The notes: generated by a model from the sequence alone, not told the origin. Shown: positions 43,157 to 52,895, counted from the first letter of the stretch. The stretch: DNA of 64,000 nt from Tsukamurella asaccharolytica (GCF_007858435.1 NZ_VIGW01000005.1:62001-126000); one strand, 5' to 3'. Numbers and translations: made by a program.

Positions 43157-44187
43157 TCGTCATGGGTATCGAGAGCTCGTGCGACGAGACCGGCGTCGGC
43201 ATCGTCGACTGGGACCCGGAGTCGAGGACGGCGCGGCTGCTCGCCGACGAGGTCGCCTCGTCGCAGGACGAGCACGCCCGCTACGGCGGCGTGGTCCCCG
43301 AGGTCGCCTCGCGCGCCCACCTCGAGGCGATCGTGCCGACGATGCGCCGCGCCCTCGCCACGGCCGGCGTCGACCGGCCCGATGCGCTCGCCGTCACCAT
43401 CGGCCCCGGCCTCGCCGGCGCCCTGCTCGTGGGCGTCGCGGCCGCGAAAGCCTATGCGGCGGCGTGGGACGTGCCCTTCTACGGCCTCAACCACCTCGGC
43501 GGGCACGTCGCCGTCGACACTCTGGAGCACGGCCCGATGCCGCCCTGCGTCGCGCTGCTCGTCTCCGGTGGGCACACGCATCTGCTGCACGTGACCGACC
43601 TGGGCGCCCCGATCACCGAGCTCGGCACCACCGTCGACGACGCTGCGGGGGAGGCCTTCGACAAGGTGGCCCGCCTCCTCGGCCTTGGCTACCCGGGCGG
43701 CCCCGTCATCGACGAGCTGGCGAGCGAAGGCGATCCACAGGCGATCCGCTTCCCGCGCGCCATGACCCGGCAGCAGGACGCGCGGCACGACTTCTCCTTC
43801 AGTGGGCTCAAGACGGCGGTCGCGCGGCACGTCGAGGCCGAGAACGCCGCCGGCCGGCCGCTGAACGTGCCGGACATCGCCGCCTCCTTCCAGGAGGCCG
43901 TCGCGGACGTGTTGACCTTCAAGGCGATCCGCGCCGCGCAGGACGTCGGCGTCGAAACGATGGTGCTGGGCGGTGGCGCCACCGCGAATTCCCGCATTCG
44001 CTCGCTCGCGCAGGAGCGCTGCGACGCCGCCGGGATCGAGCTGCGCGTGCCGAAGCCGCGTCTGTGCACGGACAACGGGGTGATGATCGCCGCACTCGGC
44101 GCGCACGTCATCGACGCGGACCCGACCCCGACGGACCTCGGCGCCGCCACCGACCCGGGGCTGTCCGTCACCCGGACGAAGCTCTGA
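43153..44187 (+). CDS. tsaD: tRNA N6-threonylcarbamoyl transferase TsaD
   Basis: 344 residues. [15 protein letters not shown] start, metal histidines in [41 protein letters not shown], and [10 protein letters not shown]. Transfers threonylcarbamoyl to A37. Start GTG at 43153 overlaps rimI. In relatives groES follows; here an accessory block of about 8.7 kb lies between. Confidence 0.96.
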   Translation: MIVMGIESSCDETGVGIVDWDPESRTARLLADEVASSQDEHARYGGVVPEVASRAHLEAIVPTMRRALATAGVDRPDALAVTIGPGLAGALLVGVAAAKAYAAAWDVPFYGLNHLGGHVAVDTLEHGPMPPCVALLVSGGHTHLLHVTDLGAPITELGTTVDDAAGEAFDKVARLLGLGYPGGPVIDELASEGDPQAIRFPRAMTRQQDARHDFSFSGLKTAVARHVEAENAAGRPLNVPDIAASFQEAVADVLTFKAIRAAQDVGVETMVLGGGATANSRIRSLAQERCDAAGIELRVPKPRLCTDNGVMIAALGAHVIDADPTPTDLGAATDPGLSVTRTKL

Positions 44188-44315
44188 CGGGCGACGGGGC
44201 GCTCAGGACCACCTGGCGCGGTGGCGCGGAACGCGATCAGTGGACTGCTCCAGCTCGAGCCCGCCGCGTCGCGGTCGGAGCTCCCTCCTGGCGCCGTCGG
44301 TGCAGGCGCGACTCG

Positions 44316-45920
44316 TCATGGGTGCAGGAGTGACAGCTGAATCTGGGCGAGCAGCCGAGCGTCGCGATCGCCGAGATCGATGCCGCAGATCTCCTGGATT
44401 CTTCCCAGACGGTACCGCAGGGTGTTGGGGTGGTAGCCCAGGGCGGCTGCCGTCGCCGACACGCTGCCGAACTCGTCGAGATAGACCCGCAGCGTCCGCG
44501 CGAGGTCCGTGCCGTGTTCCTGGTCGTGACATCGCAGGTGATCGACGGGGGTCGATGTCGGCAACTCCATCCCCCGGAGTTGGTGGTCGATCGCTTGCAA
44601 CGCAGCGCTTTCCGCGACATCGATGAGTCGGGCAGCTCCGCTCCGTCCCGCGAATCGAAGAGCGTCGGATGCGAGTTCTGCCGATGCTCGCGATGCCGGC
44701 GCTTCACGGAGGGTCGGTACTGCATCACCGACACCGATACGAGGTGTCCTCGCACCCAGTTCGGGGCGTTCCGCAAGGGCTTGCGCAACTTTCCATCCGC
44801 CCCGCTCAGCGCTGGCGACGGAGGCGAAATCTGTCAACAGAAGACGAAGCTCGGAGTCCTTCCAGAGGGGTGCAACCCGACAGCCGCAATCGGCCGCGAC
44901 GACGCGGGAGAGGGTCGAGACGCGGGGTTGGTTCGCGCGAATCTCGGCGTCTGGAGAGCACACGAGATGCAGGACGATCGCGGGACCGTCGGTGTAGAGA
45001 TCGGTGTGTGTCGCCGCGGCCGACAGCGTCGTTGTGGTGCTGTAGAGCAGTTCCTCGATCTCGGCTGTCGCACTGCGCTGGCGGCCCGCCTTCGCCGCGG
45101 CGGCGTGCAGAAGATGGGCGGCAACCAGCGGTGCGATCCGCTGCAGTGCGGCCGTGGCCTGAGCGACATCAACGCGCAGATCCGCGACCCAGATCGACCC
45201 CAGCACCTCCTCTGCGGCGCGAATCGCGACGACGAGCCGTTCAGGGTGGCCATCGTCGGCTGGGCGGTGCACCACGTCGTGCGACGCGAGAACCGCCGCG
45301 AGAAAGCCCGTGTCGGCCATCGCGGCGACGCGTTCCTGGGGCACCTGGCGCCGCAGAATGGCGTTGCGCCTCCACGAGTCCACCTCGTCGTCGCTCGACG
45401 AGTACGCGAGCACGTTTGAGCGCAGGTCTTCGATCGTGACCGAGCCGCCGACCTGCTCGGCGATGAAGTCAGCGAGTCCGTCGAGGTCGTCCAGCTCGAC
45501 GCCGGGAGCTGGTGCTTGCACTCGTTGGTATGCGCCTGCGAGCGCCAAGCGGAGCGCAACGGCAGCGTCCTCCCACGAGTCCCAGAACGACCGACTGAAG
45601 ACCGCGATGCCACTCTCCGCAAGGTGCTGGGGCAGTGCAGTCGCAGCTGGTCCGCTGATGATGACGGCGGCGACGCCGGCCTCGCGAGCGTCGGCAAGCA
45701 TGCGCGGCACGTTGGCCGCGGGAAGGCCGACGGCGAGGACGATGTCGCCTGGCCTGAGGTGCGGCTCGTCGTCATCGAGGATGTTGAGTCTGCGCACCGG
45801 TACCGCGTTTGCCGCGAACGGACCCAGGGGTCGGAGTAGACCCCCGGTGGCAACCTCCATCACGGTGTCGAGCGTCGGTGCAGCGAGCTCGTCGTCGAGC
45901 GCTGGGGGCGATTGATCCAT
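44316..45920 (-). CDS. PucR-family transcriptional regulator
   Basis: 534 residues. N-terminal PucR domain (VMEVATGGLLRPLG; LRPGDIVLAVGLPA), central GGDEF-like region, and C-terminal PucR helix-turn-helix (about 485-534: DLARTLRVYLDEFGSVSATAAALGYHPNTLRYRLGRI). These regulators sense nitrogen or amino-acid catabolites. It sits four bases after the permease gene, last in a three-gene operon, so probably regulates it. GC content is visibly lower than in flanking genes. Confidence 0.88.
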   Translation of the reverse strand: MDQSPPALDDELAAPTLDTVMEVATGGLLRPLGPFAANAVPVRRLNILDDDEPHLRPGDIVLAVGLPAANVPRMLADAREAGVAAVIISGPAATALPQHLAESGIAVFSRSFWDSWEDAAVALRLALAGAYQRVQAPAPGVELDDLDGLADFIAEQVGGSVTIEDLRSNVLAYSSSDDEVDSWRRNAILRRQVPQERVAAMADTGFLAAVLASHDVVHRPADDGHPERLVVAIRAAEEVLGSIWVADLRVDVAQATAALQRIAPLVAAHLLHAAAAKAGRQRSATAEIEELLYSTTTTLSAAATHTDLYTDGPAIVLHLVCSPDAEIRANQPRVSTLSRVVAADCGCRVAPLWKDSELRLLLTDFASVASAERGGWKVAQALAERPELGARTPRIGVGDAVPTLREAPASRASAELASDALRFAGRSGAARLIDVAESAALQAIDHQLRGMELPTSTPVDHLRCHDQEHGTDLARTLRVYLDEFGSVSATAAALGYHPNTLRYRLGRIQEICGIDLGDRDARLLAQIQLSLLHP

Positions 45921-45924
45921 AGTG

Positions 45925-47346
45925 CTATCTCGTGTCGATGGAAGCCTTGCTCGTCGCGCGGCGCTGGACGTACCTGTTCGTGAGCCAGGTCATGCCCCAG
46001 AGGAGCGCTCCGACACCCAGCAGTACGCCTGCCACAGCGTATTGCTCGGGCGCGCGACCGGAGAACGGAAGCACGAACCAAGCGCAGAGCACGGCTCCCG
46101 TGATCGAAACCCACGACGGCGAGACGAAGTGCTTACCGGGCACGTGGTCGCGGCGCAACACGAGGACCGCGATGTTCACGATGCAGAAGACGGCGAGCAG
46201 AAGGAGCGCCGTCGTGCCGCCCAGGGTTGCGATCGCGTTGGCGTCCATCAGGCCGACGACCGTAGTCAGAGCGACGCCGATTCCGGTGGTGAGCGCGATC
46301 GCTGTGTAGGGCGAGCGGCGCCGAGCCGAGACTCGGCTCAGGAAAGAGGGCAGCACACCCTGCCGGGACATGCCATAGACCAGTCTGCTCGCCATCAGAA
46401 GGTTGATCAGTGCGGAGTTGGCCACGGCGAACATCGAAATCCAGGGCAGGAGCTGCGCGAAAGGGAGATCGGGGGCTGCGGCAGCGACGACCTGCACGAG
46501 GGGCGGCGTGTCACCGTCGGCGAGGCTTCCGACAGGCACCAGTGCAACCGCGCAGAACGCGACGAGCACGTAGATCGCTCCCGTGATGCTCAGGCCGATC
46601 AGCATGACACGAGGGAAGGTCCGTGCCGGATCCTTCGTTTCTTCCGCCATGTTCACCGAGTCCTCGAAACCGACCATGGCGAAGAAGGCCAAGGACGTTG
46701 CAGCGGACACGGCAAGGAAGGCGTTCTTCCCGTCCGCGGTTTCAAACATGACCACTTGCTCGAGATGGTCGGCACGACCACCGAGGATGGCGTACAGCCC
46801 GACGACGATCACGAGCAAGAGCCCGGACAGTTCGATCATCGTGAGCACGACGTTGAGGCGGACGCTCTCGCCAACACCCCGAAGGTTGACGGCGGCCAGC
46901 AACAGCATGAAGGCCACTGCCACGACCGTGACGAGCGCGACTGACGGGTCCAGGCCGAAGGCTGCGGACAGGTTCAAAGCAAAAGCCCGCGACGCGGTCG
47001 CTGCCGACGTTAGTCCCGAGCTCATGACCGCGAACGCGACCATGAAGGTGACGAAGTGGATGCCGAAGGCCTTGTGCGTGTACAAAGCCGCGCCCGCCGC
47101 GAGAGGGTACTTCGTGACAAGTTCGAGGTACGAGAATGCGGTGAGTAGCGCAACCACAAAGGCCACGACGAACGGCACCCATGCGGCTCCACCGACTTCG
47201 GCTGCGACTGTGCCCGTCAGGGCGTAGACGCCTGTTCCGAGGATATCGCCGACGATGAAGAGCAAGAGCAGTTTCGGACCCATGACGCGCTTGAGCGCGT
47301 GGGGCTGGGGCGGGCCGTCGGAGACAGCGGGAAAGGAACTGGTCAT
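45925..47346 (-). CDS. APC-family amino acid permease
   Basis: 473 residues, about 12 membrane helices. Consensus APC start LLLLFIVGDILGTGVYALTG, GFEDSVNMAEETKDPARTFPR loop, and SRLVYGMSRQGVLP. The ATG at 47346 overlaps the stop of the decarboxylase gene (ATGA). It would import the substrate of the adjacent decarboxylase. Specific amino acid unknown. Confidence 0.9.
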   Translation of the reverse strand: MTSSFPAVSDGPPQPHALKRVMGPKLLLLFIVGDILGTGVYALTGTVAAEVGGAAWVPFVVAFVVALLTAFSYLELVTKYPLAAGAALYTHKAFGIHFVTFMVAFAVMSSGLTSAATASRAFALNLSAAFGLDPSVALVTVVAVAFMLLLAAVNLRGVGESVRLNVVLTMIELSGLLLVIVVGLYAILGGRADHLEQVVMFETADGKNAFLAVSAATSLAFFAMVGFEDSVNMAEETKDPARTFPRVMLIGLSITGAIYVLVAFCAVALVPVGSLADGDTPPLVQVVAAAAPDLPFAQLLPWISMFAVANSALINLLMASRLVYGMSRQGVLPSFLSRVSARRRSPYTAIALTTGIGVALTTVVGLMDANAIATLGGTTALLLLAVFCIVNIAVLVLRRDHVPGKHFVSPSWVSITGAVLCAWFVLPFSGRAPEQYAVAGVLLGVGALLWGMTWLTNRYVQRRATSKASIDTR

Positions 47347-48725
47347 CGGCGGGTCCTCTGGATTTCTTCCGGTCTGGGCGAGACGACGCCGGCGTCGCCG
47401 TTCAGCAGCGATGCTCCCGTTCGCTGCAGAAGCTGACTCATCGTCTGCGGTTCGCGGAGCACGACGAAACGAACGCTCCCGCCGTCGTCGATCCGAGCAC
47501 CGTAGACGCCCGGCTCGAGCAGCGAGTTGTAGGAGAACGGGGTGGAGAAGTAGTACGCGCCCGTATCCAGCAAGCTGACGATGTCGCCGGGCTCCAGTAT
47601 CGGCAGCTCGCGGTTCGTCGCAGTGAGATCTCCCGCGAAACAGCAAGGGCCGGCGATGGTCTGCGGCGCGCGGTCGCCACGCTTGAACCCGCCGTCGGGG
47701 GTGTGGGCCGTGACTCTGATCGGCCAAGCTTCCGGCATGAAGACCGTGCGAGTCGCAGTCTGGGCACCTGCGTGCGTGATCGCGATGCGCGAGCCGCCAG
47801 CCGTCTTCGTGTACTCGACGAACGCCGCGATGAAACCGTACTTCGCCGCGATTGTTCTGCCGAACTCTGTGATCAGCGAGTAGCGGCCATCGAACAGCTC
47901 CGGGACTCGGTCACGGAGCACGCCGACGTACTCGGCGAAAGGCGACTCGACCGCGGCGTCCGTCTCGAAGTCGACGGGCAGACCGCCGCCAATGTCGACC
48001 GTCGAGATCTGCCTCCGACCGACGAGGCGGTTGACCTCCTCGGCGAAGTCGACCGCTGCGCGGAGCCCATCAGCGATCAAGGGCAAACGACATCCTTGAG
48101 AACCCACATGAGCGTGCACCATGGTCAACCAAGGGTGGTCGGAGAACCACGCGAGTAGGCGCTCGCGGTTCCCGGGGTCGTCGAGGGCGATGCCGAACTT
48201 CGAGGTCCGCCCGGCTGTGCTCATCGCCTCGATGCCGCCGAGACCGACTTGCGGGTTGATGCGGACGCCGATCCTGGACGTCGAGCGCAACTGCTCCCGG
48301 AGGGTCCGGATCCGCTCGAGCTCCTGGAAATTATCCGCATTGAGCGCGACACCGAGGGCGAGTGCTTGCCGCAGCTCCGGCATCGTCTTTGCGGGCGAAT
48401 CGAAGACGATCGATTCCGGCTCGAACCCGGCGGCGACTGCTTGGGCGAGTTCCCCCTCGCTCGCCACCTCACACCCCATACCGAGGGTTCGAAGGAACTT
48501 CAGGACTGGCACGAGACAGTTCGCCTTTGCGGCGAACGCGTGGAGCACGCCGCCCTCTGCGGGCACGGCCCTCTCAAAGGTTCGATGAAGGACCGTGACG
48601 TTGTGCTCGAGCGCGTCCATATCGACGAACGCCGCGAGGGGGTCCGCATCCCGCGCAAGGAGGCCCTGTGACACTGCCGTGCGCAGAATGTGTTCGCGTC
48701 GACGCGCAGGATCCAAGGATGTCAT
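47343..48725 (-). CDS. fold-III PLP-dependent decarboxylase, LysA/ODC-like
   Basis: 460 residues. PLP Lys67 in HAFAAKANC; HAHVGSQ; DIGGGLPVDFE; GPCCFAGDL (the Cys-x2-Gly-Asp loop from the partner subunit); TGAYYFS. The family includes diaminopimelate and ornithine decarboxylases and some racemases; the operon with a permease and a PucR regulator suggests catabolism of an imported amino acid rather than lysine synthesis. The ATG at 48725 follows AGGACGG. GC is visibly lower than the core genes. Confidence 0.85.
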   Translation of the reverse strand: MTSLDPARRREHILRTAVSQGLLARDADPLAAFVDMDALEHNVTVLHRTFERAVPAEGGVLHAFAAKANCLVPVLKFLRTLGMGCEVASEGELAQAVAAGFEPESIVFDSPAKTMPELRQALALGVALNADNFQELERIRTLREQLRSTSRIGVRINPQVGLGGIEAMSTAGRTSKFGIALDDPGNRERLLAWFSDHPWLTMVHAHVGSQGCRLPLIADGLRAAVDFAEEVNRLVGRRQISTVDIGGGLPVDFETDAAVESPFAEYVGVLRDRVPELFDGRYSLITEFGRTIAAKYGFIAAFVEYTKTAGGSRIAITHAGAQTATRTVFMPEAWPIRVTAHTPDGGFKRGDRAPQTIAGPCCFAGDLTATNRELPILEPGDIVSLLDTGAYYFSTPFSYNSLLEPGVYGARIDDGGSVRFVVLREPQTMSQLLQRTGASLLNGDAGVVSPRPEEIQRTRR

Positions 48726-48869
48726 TGCCGTCCTATGGTCAGATGCTCTGGGATCTGCAAACGCTATCAACGCAGGTTGCCGCTGCCATCGGAAGTAACA
48801 CCGAAGATCGAGGCGTCTACTCGTCGGATCCTCCAACGCCATTCAGGCCGAGCAGCAGCAATCGCCGGG

Positions 48870-49337
48870 TCACTCCTCGCCGCAGAGGTACTCCCGCATC
48901 TCGCACTCGGCCGACTCGGCGCGCAGCACCGCGCGCTGCGTCGGCCGCGCCGCCTCGTAGCGCGCGCGTCCGCGGTCGGTGATCGAGGTGAATACGGACC
49001 TACGGTCGCTCTGGCACATGGTGCGGGACGCGAGCCCGTCCTTCTCCAATCGTGCAACCAGGCGCGAGAGGGCGGACTGCGAGAGGTGCACGTGCTCGGA
49101 GAGGTCGGCCATCCGCACCTTCTCGCCGCCCTCCAGGGCGCCCGTCCGGGCGCGTTCGAGCTGCTCGAGTACCTCGAACTCGGACGAGGTCAGCTCGTGC
49201 TCCGCGAGGGCGCGGTCGAGTGCGCAGGTCATGCGGGAGTAGTCGCGCATCAGCCGATGCCACTGCTCGGCCAGTGCGTCGTCCGCGGGGGTGCACGTGC
49301 TCACCTCGACCGGACCGACCTCGCCTTTGACGCTCAT
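48870..49337 (-). CDS. MarR-family transcriptional regulator
   Basis: 155 residues. Winged helix: LTSSEFEVLEQLER, MADLSEHVHLSQSALSRLVARLEKDGLASR, wing DRRSVFTSITDRGRARYE. Divergent from the MFS exporter, with a perfect palindrome between. Classic repressor-exporter pair; two cysteines at the C-terminus (ECEM, YLCGEE) could be redox sensors but this is speculative. Confidence 0.9.
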   Translation of the reverse strand: MSVKGEVGPVEVSTCTPADDALAEQWHRLMRDYSRMTCALDRALAEHELTSSEFEVLEQLERARTGALEGGEKVRMADLSEHVHLSQSALSRLVARLEKDGLASRTMCQSDRRSVFTSITDRGRARYEAARPTQRAVLRAESAECEMREYLCGEE

Positions 49338-49380
49338 GTCCGCATCTTACACCTGACCGACGCAAAATATTCCTCCGCAA

Positions 49381-49398
49381 TAAATGTAGACACATTTA
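49381..49398. promoter_or_regulatory. MarR operator
   Basis: TAAATGTAGACACATTTA: 7-base perfect arms, 4-base spacer, AT-rich island in GC-rich DNA, 43 bases upstream of marR and 24 upstream of the MFS start. The spacing suits binding by the adjacent MarR dimer. Confidence 0.8.
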
Positions 49399-49422
49399 AT
49401 GCGTGCGCATAGAGTCTCCGGA

Positions 49423-50964
49423 GTGACCACGACACACGAACCCCCGACAGCACCGTCGAACCCGAACCCCGGGAGGGAAGAACTCCACGTCACCACCGCC
49501 TCCGGGTGGACCTCCCGCACCTGGCTGCTTCTCCTCGTCCTCTGCGGCGCGCTGTTCCTCGACGCGCTCGACATCTCGATGGTCGGCGTGGCACTGCCCT
49601 CCATCAAGGCCGCCCTCGGCATGGACCCGTCGTCCCTGCAGTGGATCGTCTCCGGCTACGTCCTCGGCTACGGCGGCCTGCTGCTCCTCGGTGGCCGCGC
49701 CGCCGACCTGATCGGCCGGCGGCCCGTCTTCCTCGGCGCCGTCCTCGTCTTCGGCGTGGCCTCGGTCGCCACCGCCTTCGTCGACCTGCCCGCCGCACTC
49801 ATCGCGTTGCGCTTCGTCAAGGGCGTCGCCGCGGCCTTCACCGTTCCGGCGGGCCTGTCGATCATCACCACGACCTTCGCCGAGGGGCCGGCCCGCAACA
49901 AGGCCTTCTCCATCTACACCGTCGCCGGAGCCTCCGGCTTCTCCATGGGCCTGGTCTTCGGAGGACTGCTCACCGAGGTCTCCTACCGGCTGACCCTGCT
50001 CTTCCCCGGCCCCATCGCCCTCGCCCTCGTCGTGCTGGGCTGGAAAGTCATCCCGCGCACCGCACCGTCGGAGACCTTCGCGCTCAAGCGCTTCGACGTG
50101 GCCGGCGCCGTCACCTCGACCGGCGCCCTGCTGATCCTCGTCTACACGGTGGTCCAGGCGCCGCACCTCGGGTGGGCGTCGCCGACGGTGCTGACCCTGT
50201 TCGCCGTGTCCGCGCTGCTCGCGGTGGCCTTCGTGGTCATCGAGGCCAAGCACCGGCACCCCCTGGTCCGGCTGGGCATCCTGCGTTCCGTCCGGCTGGT
50301 CCACGCCAACCTCGCCGGCTTCGTCATGTTCGGCGGCTACGCGGCGTTCCAGTTCCTGGTCACGCTGTACGTGCAGGACTCGCTGGGCTGGAGCCCCGTC
50401 GCCATGTCCCTGGCCTTCCTCCCCGCGGGCCTGCTCGTGGTGGCCTCGGCCACCAAGATCGACGCCGTCCTCGACCGTGTGAACAGCACCGTCCTCGTGG
50501 CGATCGGCCTCACCGCCTTCCTCGGCGCGTACGTCTGGTTCCTCCGCGCGGAGGCGGGCGCCAGCTACTGGCTGTTCCTGTTCCCGACGATCCTGCTGCT
50601 CGGCGTGGGCTTCGCCCTCACCTTCCCGGCCGTGAACTCGCAGGCCACCGAGGGCGTCGACGACGACGAGCAGGGCCTCGCCTCCGGGCTGCTCAACACC
50701 TTCATCCAGGTGGGCGGCGCCGTCATGATGGCCGTCGTCACCGCGATCACCACCAGCGCCGGGAGCGAGGCACTGCCCGGCCAGCTCCTGCCGGGCATGA
50801 CCACCGCCATCGCCGTCGTCGTAGGGCTCACCCTCGTCGGCCTCGCCGGCACGATCTCGGTGCTCGCGCTCGCCCGGCCCGGGCGGTCCGACGGTGCCGC
50901 CGTCGCCGTTCCCGAGCCGGCCGCCGGGGCGAAGGCGGAGGTGGGAAGTACCGCCGCCGACTAG
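49423..50964 (+). CDS. MFS drug exporter, DHA2 (14-helix) type
   Basis: 513 residues. Motif A GGRAADLIGRRPVFL, motif C-like GASGFSMGLVFGG, and many hydrophobic segments; length fits 14-helix EmrB/QacA transporters. I chose GTG 49423 (short leader, adjoining GGAG); an ATG at 49399 touches the operator and would leave no leader. Target drugs unknown; regulation by the divergent MarR is likely. Confidence 0.88.
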   Translation: MTTTHEPPTAPSNPNPGREELHVTTASGWTSRTWLLLLVLCGALFLDALDISMVGVALPSIKAALGMDPSSLQWIVSGYVLGYGGLLLLGGRAADLIGRRPVFLGAVLVFGVASVATAFVDLPAALIALRFVKGVAAAFTVPAGLSIITTTFAEGPARNKAFSIYTVAGASGFSMGLVFGGLLTEVSYRLTLLFPGPIALALVVLGWKVIPRTAPSETFALKRFDVAGAVTSTGALLILVYTVVQAPHLGWASPTVLTLFAVSALLAVAFVVIEAKHRHPLVRLGILRSVRLVHANLAGFVMFGGYAAFQFLVTLYVQDSLGWSPVAMSLAFLPAGLLVVASATKIDAVLDRVNSTVLVAIGLTAFLGAYVWFLRAEAGASYWLFLFPTILLLGVGFALTFPAVNSQATEGVDDDEQGLASGLLNTFIQVGGAVMMAVVTAITTSAGSEALPGQLLPGMTTAIAVVVGLTLVGLAGTISVLALARPGRSDGAAVAVPEPAAGAKAEVGSTAAD

Positions 50965-50971
50965 GTAGTCC

Positions 50972-51006
50972 TACGCTGCCGCGCCGCGCCCCGGCGCGGC
51001 AGCGTA
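50972..51006 (+). terminator. MFS terminator overlapping the next gene's leader
   Basis: Perfect 15-bp stem (TACGCTGCCGCGCCG and complement) with loop CGCCC. It ends only five bases before the DUF2339 start, and its end touches the AAGGG Shine-Dalgarno, so it may also limit that gene's translation. No T-tract follows. Confidence 0.65.
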
Positions 51007-51011
51007 AGGGC

Positions 51012-52760
51012 ATGCCTCAGAACGCCCCGCAGACAGATCCTCGGATCGCCCGGCTCGCGACCGAACTCGACATCACCGTCCGGCGCCTGCAGTGGATGCA
51101 GGCTGAGCTCGCGGGCGTGCGATCCGTCGCCGCCCCGGTGCTCATCGCCCAGGGGGCCGGGCCGACGCCCGCGGCCCGGCCCGTAACCCCACACCAGCCG
51201 GTGCCGCCGTCGCCGATGCCCTTCCCGGCTCCCGCTCCGCCGCGGCCGAGCCGCGTCCGGCCGCCCGTGTTCACGGTCGCGCGAGTGCTCGCCGGCGCGG
51301 GTGTCCTCGTCACGCTCATCGGCGTCGCGCTGCTCCTCGTCCTCGCCGCGCACGCGGGGCTGCTCGGCCCCGCGGTCCGCGTCGGCCTCGGCGCCGCGCT
51401 CTCCGCGGGCCTCCTGGGCGCGGCGCTCTGGCTCCACCGACGCCCCGACGGCCGCCTCGGGTCCACTGCCCTCGCCGCCACCGGCGTGGCCGCGGCCTAT
51501 CTCGACACCGTCGCCGTCACGGGAATCTACGAATGGGTGCCCCCGATCGTCGGCCTCACTGTCTCCGGCCTCATCGCGCTCGGCGGCCTCGCCCTCGCCA
51601 TGCGCTGGCGCAGTCAGTGGTTCGGCATCGCGCTGTACGCGCCGGTGTACCTCTTGGCGCCGCCGCTCGCCGACAACGCCTACCTGCTCGCCGGTTTCAC
51701 CCTCATCCTTGCGATCGCGTCGATCGGTGTCTCCCGGCCGGCCGCCTGGCCGGCCCTGCACCTCGTCCGCGCCACCGGCACCTCGCTCACCCTCGGGGTG
51801 CTGGCGCTGGCCGCCGGCCCGTCCGACGCCCTGCCGATCCTCGGCGCGACGGTGCTCGGCGCCGTCGTCGGCCTGGTGGCCGCCGCCGACCCGGAAGCCC
51901 GCGCCGGACGGTCGTGGGCGCTGATCGCCGCCGGAATCGTCTCGTCGGCGCCCGTGCTGCTCGCGATGATCGGAGCGCCGGACTGGGCTGCGGCCTTCGC
52001 CGCCGTCGCCCTTGCCGCCGCGACGATCGCGCTCGGCCTGATGCCCGGTACCGCACCCGCGGTCCGCGGCGTCTGGTTCGGCGTCGCCGCCTTCGCCGCA
52101 CTCATCGGCGCCCTTCTCGCCACGCCCTCCGCGTCGCTTCCCGCCGTGATCCTCGCGCTCGGCGTCGGCGCGCTCCTGGCGGCCGGCCGCGAACCGTCGG
52201 CCTGCTGGGCGGGAGTGGTCCTCGGCGGCCTCGGCCTCGCGGCGGCCCTCGAGCAGTACGGCCCCACCGTGACCCTGCTCGACGACGCCGTGCGGCGCGG
52301 TGCGGGGACGGCCCCCGCACTCGCGACCGCGGTCCTCGCCCTGGCCTTCGCCGTGCTCGCCGCGTGGCGCCTGCTGCCGCAGTTGCCCGCGGACTCACGG
52401 AACCTCGCCGGCGTGGTCTGCGGCGTCGCGGTCCTCGGCGCGGCCACCGCACTGTTCGCGAACCTCGGCTGGGCGCTCGGCGGCGCGGACGGGGCGCGGT
52501 GGGGTCACGGCGCCGCCACCCTCGCCTGGATCGCCACCGGCGCGTACCTGCTGCTGCAGCGTCGCCACGACTGGGGCGCGGCCGGCAGCGTCGCCGGGCT
52601 CGCGCTGATCGGCGGGGCGGTCGCGAAGCTCTTCCTCTTCGACCTCGCCGCCCTCGACGGTGCGGTGCGCGTGATCGCCTTCCTCCTGGTCGGCATCACC
52701 CTGCTCGGGGTCGGCGCCGCCTACGCCGCGCGGTCGGAGCGGGGGCGCCGCGTCGCCTGA
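51012..52760 (+). CDS. DUF2339 polytopic membrane protein
   Basis: 582 residues. N-terminal coiled coil (RIARLATELDITVRRLQWMQAEL) and Pro-rich linker, then about 16-20 hydrophobic segments. Conserved DUF2339 pieces: LGSTALAATGVAAAYL and GGAVAKLFLFDLAALDGAVRVIAFLLVGITLL. Function unknown. The ATG at 51012 follows AAGGG by about one base. Confidence 0.8.
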   Translation: MPQNAPQTDPRIARLATELDITVRRLQWMQAELAGVRSVAAPVLIAQGAGPTPAARPVTPHQPVPPSPMPFPAPAPPRPSRVRPPVFTVARVLAGAGVLVTLIGVALLLVLAAHAGLLGPAVRVGLGAALSAGLLGAALWLHRRPDGRLGSTALAATGVAAAYLDTVAVTGIYEWVPPIVGLTVSGLIALGGLALAMRWRSQWFGIALYAPVYLLAPPLADNAYLLAGFTLILAIASIGVSRPAAWPALHLVRATGTSLTLGVLALAAGPSDALPILGATVLGAVVGLVAAADPEARAGRSWALIAAGIVSSAPVLLAMIGAPDWAAAFAAVALAAATIALGLMPGTAPAVRGVWFGVAAFAALIGALLATPSASLPAVILALGVGALLAAGREPSACWAGVVLGGLGLAAALEQYGPTVTLLDDAVRRGAGTAPALATAVLALAFAVLAAWRLLPQLPADSRNLAGVVCGVAVLGAATALFANLGWALGGADGARWGHGAATLAWIATGAYLLLQRRHDWGAAGSVAGLALIGGAVAKLFLFDLAALDGAVRVIAFLLVGITLLGVGAAYAARSERGRRVA

Positions 52761-52863
52761 CGGGACCGCAGGATCGCGGCGCGACCCTCGGCCTCCTCGT
52801 CGGTGAACTGCGGGTTCGCCCCGCGGATCGCCTTGCCCGCTGAGTTGTCGGAAGACCGCCCTT

Positions 52864-52895
52864 GAGTGCTAGCACTCCCATCGGTAGAGTGCTAA
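52864..52895 (+). promoter_or_regulatory. CIRCE (HrcA operator) upstream of groES
   Basis: CTAGCACTC (52869-52877), 9-base spacer, GAGTGCTAA (52887-52895), matching the CIRCE consensus except the first base. Immediately left, GAGTG (52864-52868) makes an additional overlapping palindrome GAGTGCTAGCACTC. HrcA repression of groES is expected. It lies 118 bases before the groES start. Confidence 0.93.

Noticed and set aside
44188-44315. Possible small gene between tsaD and the PucR gene
   Set aside because: Frames here are shadows without start context or motif; treated as plain convergent spacer.
52752-52867. Protein-like minus-strand frame (SDNSAGKAIRGANPQF, TDEEAEGRAAILRS) between DUF2339 and CIRCE
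   Set aside because: No start codon in frame within the gap and it runs into the DUF2339 gene; perhaps a remnant, but not supportable.
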